Assembly (NCBI GenBank): GCA_963210315.1
Contig: OY723287.1
Coordinates: forward strand, 1,488,001 to 1,552,000
Reading direction: 5' to 3'
DNA from: Rhynchopus euleeides
Lineage: Eukaryota > Euglenozoa > Diplonemea > Diplonemida > Diplonemidae
DNA length: 64,000 bases
In this document: one piece after another, positions 60,124 through 64,000 of the stretch
Numbering within the stretch: position 1 is the first letter of the stretch
Layout of the letters: each line of letters starts with the position of its first letter
Made by a program: the position numbers and the translations under genes
The notes under the pieces: model-generated
What the model was told of the DNA's origin: nothing
The model's input: the letters and a program-made list of their open reading frames with translations, nothing else
Database searches by the model: none

Positions 60124-60450
60124 CTAATACGGATGAAATGCATCAAACTGCACTGTTTCCGGCACCTCTGTAGCGAAGACCCCCCACCTGAATCTTATCT
60201 CCCCCTTGAGGTGCTCGGTTGCTCGAGGGGCTTTCCACCATGCGAGGAGAGCGTCCCTCCCCACCCGCACCGACTCTCTCAACCTCAAAGTACTCTGTGG
60301 GCCGGTGTGCCTGTTCCGAAGCGCCGTGCTGTCCCGCTGCACGGTGTTATGTGAAGTGACCAGAACGTGTTTGCGTTTGCGCTGTTGTTTTCTGGCGATC
60401 CCAACTCTGGCTCCCCCAAAACTTGTTTGAACCCTTCAGTGACCTTTCGT
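60124..60450 (+). repeat. duplication block M, copy 3
   Basis: Nearly identical to 36180-36510 and followed, as at 51835, by the TRAF/WD-type pseudogene. Confidence 0.75.
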
Positions 60451-60756
60451 GTGAGATGAACTGCCTTGGGTGGGATATGAGATCCAGAGGAAGGGGCAGG
60501 CAGCGGGACAGTGCGATGGAGTATCTGCTGCCACATTGGGGGTGCTGTTGATGGGGCCGGGGATATCCCGGCTTGTGCGGTGGGCATCTGCGATGCCCCC
60601 TCCCAATCCTGTGAAGACCCCCGTAGACAGCAACATGGGGGACACCGACCCCTTGGGATGTGTCCCCCTCCCGACAACGCCACACCTTCCTGTGCAGGAG
60701 TTTTGCGTTTCTTCCTTGTGAGGCTCGGTTGCAAGAAAGGAAGGGGGTGGACAATC

Positions 60757-61452
60757 TCAGAACCATGGATGTGTCGGTGCGGCATGCTGGCACGGGGCAC
60801 AGCTGTGTCGTGGGTGTTGCGGAAGGTGGGACCGTGGTTGGGGTGAAAGCGGATGCACTGGAGGAGATGTTCGACGCACCCCGTGTGGCTGCAGCGAGCG
60901 GTGGCAGCGCAAGGACACGCCGAGCGCCACAGTGCTGGGGAGCCAGACGAATCAGCAGTGTGTATCCTGTACACAGAAATACGCCAATAACATGACAGTA
61001 GAGTGCTGGGGAGCCACACTCAGCTTGTTCGTGGCATTGCTGTGTGTGGCACGAGGATCTTCAGGTGACAAGATCATCCGTGTCTGGGACCTGAGCACCC
61101 TCACACACACACCCTGGGGCACAGTGATATTGCATCGGACATCACCCTGACCAACGATGGGCAGCGTGTTGCCGTGCGATTTTGACAGGTTTCTCAAGGC
61201 GTGGTGTACAACCTCCCTCAGCTGCCTGCGAGCTGTGCAGTGGGACAGGACTCTGCTGTCACTTGCTGTATCGCACACAGGTGTTGTTGCGGTGCAGGAA
61301 TACAGAGCCACCCATCTGTACCGCCTCAGCACAGGGAGTGTCTCGGGAAGGTGGACTCAGTGGGGAGGGGTGTTGCGCTCAGCCTCTGCGGGAGGTGGGT
61401 CTTCACGCCAAGAAGCGTAGCCTGTGTCTCTGTGTCCGCTTCACCCACGTGA
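60757..61452 (+). pseudogene. TRAF/WD40-type gene, broken, copy upstream of propeller gene 4
   Basis: Same gene as 52146-53266, with a further ~410-bp deletion: GGTGGCAGCGCA joins AAGGACACGCCGAGCGCC directly, corresponding to loss of about 52316-52725 in the other copy. Only the N-terminal piece, one WD blade (DKIIRVWDLSTLTHT) and the C-terminal remnant survive. Confidence 0.55.
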
Positions 61453-61693
61453 GTGATTTGCCTCCGAAACCCTTTCCCTGCCCTCTCTCCTCAAGGGAGC
61501 TTAAAAAGTCAGACATCAGCAGGCACACCCACGCTGCAGTGGTTGGGTGACACGCATCTTTCGTGGAGTGCCAGTGCCTGTTCGTGAGGAGGGAGGGGTC
61601 TGAGAGCTTTCCTTCTCTGGCCTCGCAGAAGATTTTGCGCGGTATCTTCTTGAAATTTGTGGAATCTCATTGGATGATATGTCAGCCTGAGAA

Positions 61694-61750
61694 CACCTGT
61701 ACACTACCGTGGCCTCCGGCATCAGGGGCACCGCCCCCCAGACCCCCCGC
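61694..61750 (+). repeat. dispersed repeat K, diverged single unit
   Basis: CACTACCGTGGCCTCCGGCA then a degraded hairpin (CAGGGGCACCGCCCCC) and CAGACCCCCC. Confidence 0.6.
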
Positions 61751-62460
61751 ATGTGTCGCGAACCTCCTGTGATTCGACAGACAGACACGATCCTCATTGC
61801 GGCATCATTTCAACATGCCGTACACTGTGCAGAGTGCTCACAAGTTCTCACGCAAGTCCGTCAGCTGATTGAGGGTGCGGTATGAGGGTTCTATCCAACA
61901 AGGATATCAAGGCGGCACTTTCAAAGTCCAAGGACAGCGCCACGTGGGATGTCATCATGTGAACCCCCCCCCCCCCCCAGCGTGCGCCAACCCTGACACG
62001 CTCACGAAGAGCATGACACGGAGAACACAGGTGCCGAAACAACCTGCCGAGCACACGGGTGGTGCCACGTTGATCCACGCAGCGATCTCCCATGACATGA
62101 AGCCTTGTCGCCACGGCAGAGTGCCGCAGACTCTGGGAGAGGTGTCGCCAGTCACCTTGATGTTGCAGTGTGTCATCAGGCTAAGACCCGTGCCTTCTTC
62201 ACCTCCCCTGTTAGGTTGCTCCCATAACGCAAGTCCCTGTCGATGCCACGTCATCGTTGGGTGCAGTGATGTGGTGCCTCCCGAGGGGCGCCCTTCCTGC
62301 TGTCGAAAAAGAATCCCAAAAGTACAAGACCCCAAAATAAAACTTTGTCCACCCCACACGGGTCCTGTGGACGATAGCGAACGGCCTGCCCATAGGCCTG
62401 AAAAAATTGTACCCCCCGCCCCCCCCCGGATCCGGCAACGAAAACTGATATCGCCTTAAA
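61751..62460. other. region without supported gene
   Basis: A C-tract at 61967-61978 and the dispersed repeat 62276-62400 (compare 41885-42010). One open frame (61869-62459, +) has no recognised domain. Confidence 0.45.
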
Positions 62461-62506
62461 AAAGACGCCCTGTTCAGTTTTGCAGACGGGAACCACTCAT
62501 GCCCAT

Positions 62507-62550
62507 GCACCCCCTCCCCCCCTCCCCCCTTTTCACCACCACCCCGACAG
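62507..62550 (+). promoter_or_regulatory. predicted trans-splice acceptor, propeller gene 4
   Basis: Pyrimidine tract and CGACAG, 48 bp before the ATG. Confidence 0.45.
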
Positions 62551-62597
62551 GAGCGGGGTTCCTGCAGGGAGGCGGCGTCCCGAGGGACACCTATGCG

Positions 62598-64000
62598 ATG
62601 TCGGGGCACATCCGCCTTGCTGCCCTGCTGCTGCAAGCCATCCTATTCCTGCCGGTGCATGCATCCATTCCCGCCTCTACCAAGGAGCCCTGCTATGAAA
62701 ACCCCGATGCCTGGAGCGATGGCAGCCCGGTGAGCTGCACTCTCCTGCACCCCTTCCTCGATGAGTGGTGGTTTGACATGTCGTCCTTCCCGCGGATCTA
62801 CAACAACCCTGTGAACCGCTCCTCCATCGGGTTGGCCATCGTGGGGCACCAGTGGAACTCTTCCACCCTTGCCTACCCCAACCCCCCTCCCGTCCCAGAG
62901 GTCGGCTTCGAGGTGCGCCAGAGCGTCAACGAAGGCGAACAGCTGGGCCTGATCCTCGTTGAAATCCGGGAGCTCCACCTCAACGGAGCCGACCCGAGTG
63001 CAGGGGTGTCGCCGGACGGCTGCTTCGTGGCGGTGGGGCAGAACGACGGGGTGGATGTCTACAACTCGACAAACGGGACGCAGTACCCCAGGGTGCACCC
63101 GGTGCCTGGGGTGCGCTGCTTCCAGGCGGTGTTTGATAAGGATGGGTTGCTCGCCCTGTCGTGCAGTGGGGATGTTTACCTCTACACCTCAGTGCTGGGC
63201 CTCCTCACGGCACCCACAGAACCTGCCGCAGCCATCAGGCCGCAAAACGGGCGGATCAGCTTCCTTCGGTTTTCAAGAGATGGGGCCTACCTCGCGATCG
63301 GGTTTGACGACACCAAAGGCGTCATCATGATATGGGACATGACATCGAAGAGAGAACTGCGCCGCACCCTCGTCGGCCAGATCATATGGGACATGCTGTG
63401 GATGCCAGACAACAGGATCCTTGTGTCCTTCAACAAATATCAGGATGCGCAGCTGCTCTCCCTGCGGACGGTGTCAGTGCAGGCCGTGCCAGGAGTGTGC
63501 CGGATCATGGCACTCTCCCCAGACGGCACCTATCTTGCGTTTGCCGACACAAACAGCCTAACTGAGATCCCCACGCGCCTGCGGCTGGTGGCCTACCCTT
63601 CGATGCGTGATGTGGTGACGCGCATCAAGTTCTCCTGGATCCGCAGCCTCGCCTTCGCGGAATCGATGGACCGGCTCTACGTCGCGACGGAGAACTACGT
63701 TGCGATGGTCTCCCTGCCGCTCCTGATGCAGGCGAGCCCGTCCCCCGACACCCCGCAGCCGGCACCCACACCCACACCCGCACCCACATCCGTGCCGCCC
63801 ACCCCGCGAGGTGCCCACTGCACTGCGATGTCGGTCGCAGGGGCGCGGTGTGTGGCTTCCGTGCATCACGCAGCTGCGGTGCGCGCTGTGTCACTTCAGT
63901 ATGGCGGGCTGCACGTCGCAGCCGCGCTCGCCTCTGGCGCGCTGTGCCTGTCGGGTGTCGCGGGGGGCTGGACCCGGTGGTGCCAAAGCGGTGCGGGTGC
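62598..64000 (+). CDS. secreted membrane-anchored double beta-propeller protein, copy 4 (runs off window)
   Basis: Open from the ATG to the window end (467 codons and a partial one). Same signal peptide but a different mature N-terminus (HASIPASTKEPCYENPDAWS) and an added potential glycosylation site (WNSSTLAYPNP). WD-like blades, the Pro/Thr linker and the start of the second propeller follow. It is the most diverged copy in the first propeller (FNKYQDAQLLSL, VCRIMALSPDGTYLAFADTN) but almost identical after the linker. The C-terminal half lies beyond the window. Confidence 0.8.
   Translation, partial: MSGHIRLAALLLQAILFLPVHASIPASTKEPCYENPDAWSDGSPVSCTLLHPFLDEWWFDMSSFPRIYNNPVNRSSIGLAIVGHQWNSSTLAYPNPPPVPEVGFEVRQSVNEGEQLGLILVEIRELHLNGADPSAGVSPDGCFVAVGQNDGVDVYNSTNGTQYPRVHPVPGVRCFQAVFDKDGLLALSCSGDVYLYTSVLGLLTAPTEPAAAIRPQNGRISFLRFSRDGAYLAIGFDDTKGVIMIWDMTSKRELRRTLVGQIIWDMLWMPDNRILVSFNKYQDAQLLSLRTVSVQAVPGVCRIMALSPDGTYLAFADTNSLTEIPTRLRLVAYPSMRDVVTRIKFSWIRSLAFAESMDRLYVATENYVAMVSLPLLMQASPSPDTPQPAPTPTPAPTSVPPTPRGAHCTAMSVAGARCVASVHHAAAVRAVSLQYGGLHVAAALASGALCLSGVAGGWTRWCQSGAG

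Noticed and set aside
1-64000. tRNA, rRNA or spliced-leader RNA genes
   Set aside because: Scanning for a T-arm word in clover-leaf context and conserved rRNA stretches gave nothing convincing; a covariance-model scan would be decisive.

Overview
This looks like a repeat-dense stretch of a nuclear genome from a single-celled eukaryote. My best guess is a euglenozoan, possibly a diplonemid; that is inference from architecture, not from a marker gene. The reasons are that every gene I judge to be a host gene lies on the + strand, as in Euglenozoa with polycistronic transcription. Nearly all are single-exon, and several start codons follow a pyrimidine tract ending in CAG, as expected of spliced-leader acceptor sites. 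The encoded set (a pentatricopeptide protein with a mitochondrial-type presequence, WD-repeat membrane proteins, aldose 1-epimerase) is eukaryotic. One gene contains a convincing GT-AG intron.

Layout: 0.5-3.1 kb is a decayed hAT-like transposon. 3-9 kb is mostly small inverted-repeat elements. 9.2-25.7 kb is the main block of ordinary genes: GALM-type aldose 1-epimerase, a PPR protein, a small secreted or membrane protein, an unknown 353-residue protein, a small PB1/ubiquitin-like candidate, and a two-exon low-complexity protein. This block is interrupted at 14.2-16.0 kb by two TA-flanked elements. 26.7-28.2 kb is a Tc1/mariner-like element with ~240-bp terminal inverted repeats.

From 30.8 kb to the window end there is a dispersed tandem family of four genes (30.8, 37.0, 53.6 and 62.6 kb, the last cut by the window edge). 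They encode secreted, membrane-anchored double beta-propeller (WD-like) proteins. Copies 2-4 carry shared upstream duplication blocks, including remnants of a second, broken TRAF/WD-type gene. Between copies 1 and 2 lies a hAT-type element carrying a SAP-like gene, inserted into a ~100-bp miniature element. Between copies 2 and 3 lies a 7.7-kb palindrome whose arms each carry a histone-H2B-like gene and an unknown Cys/His-rich gene.

The most informative structures are insertion histories that can be read directly. Two different hAT-type elements sit in the two palindrome arms at target sites offset by 3 bp. A TA-inserting element has its empty site preserved in the opposite arm. Chains of TA-separated miniature elements occur at 14.2-16.0 and 56.3-58.2 kb. 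No rRNA, tRNA or CRISPR array was recognised.
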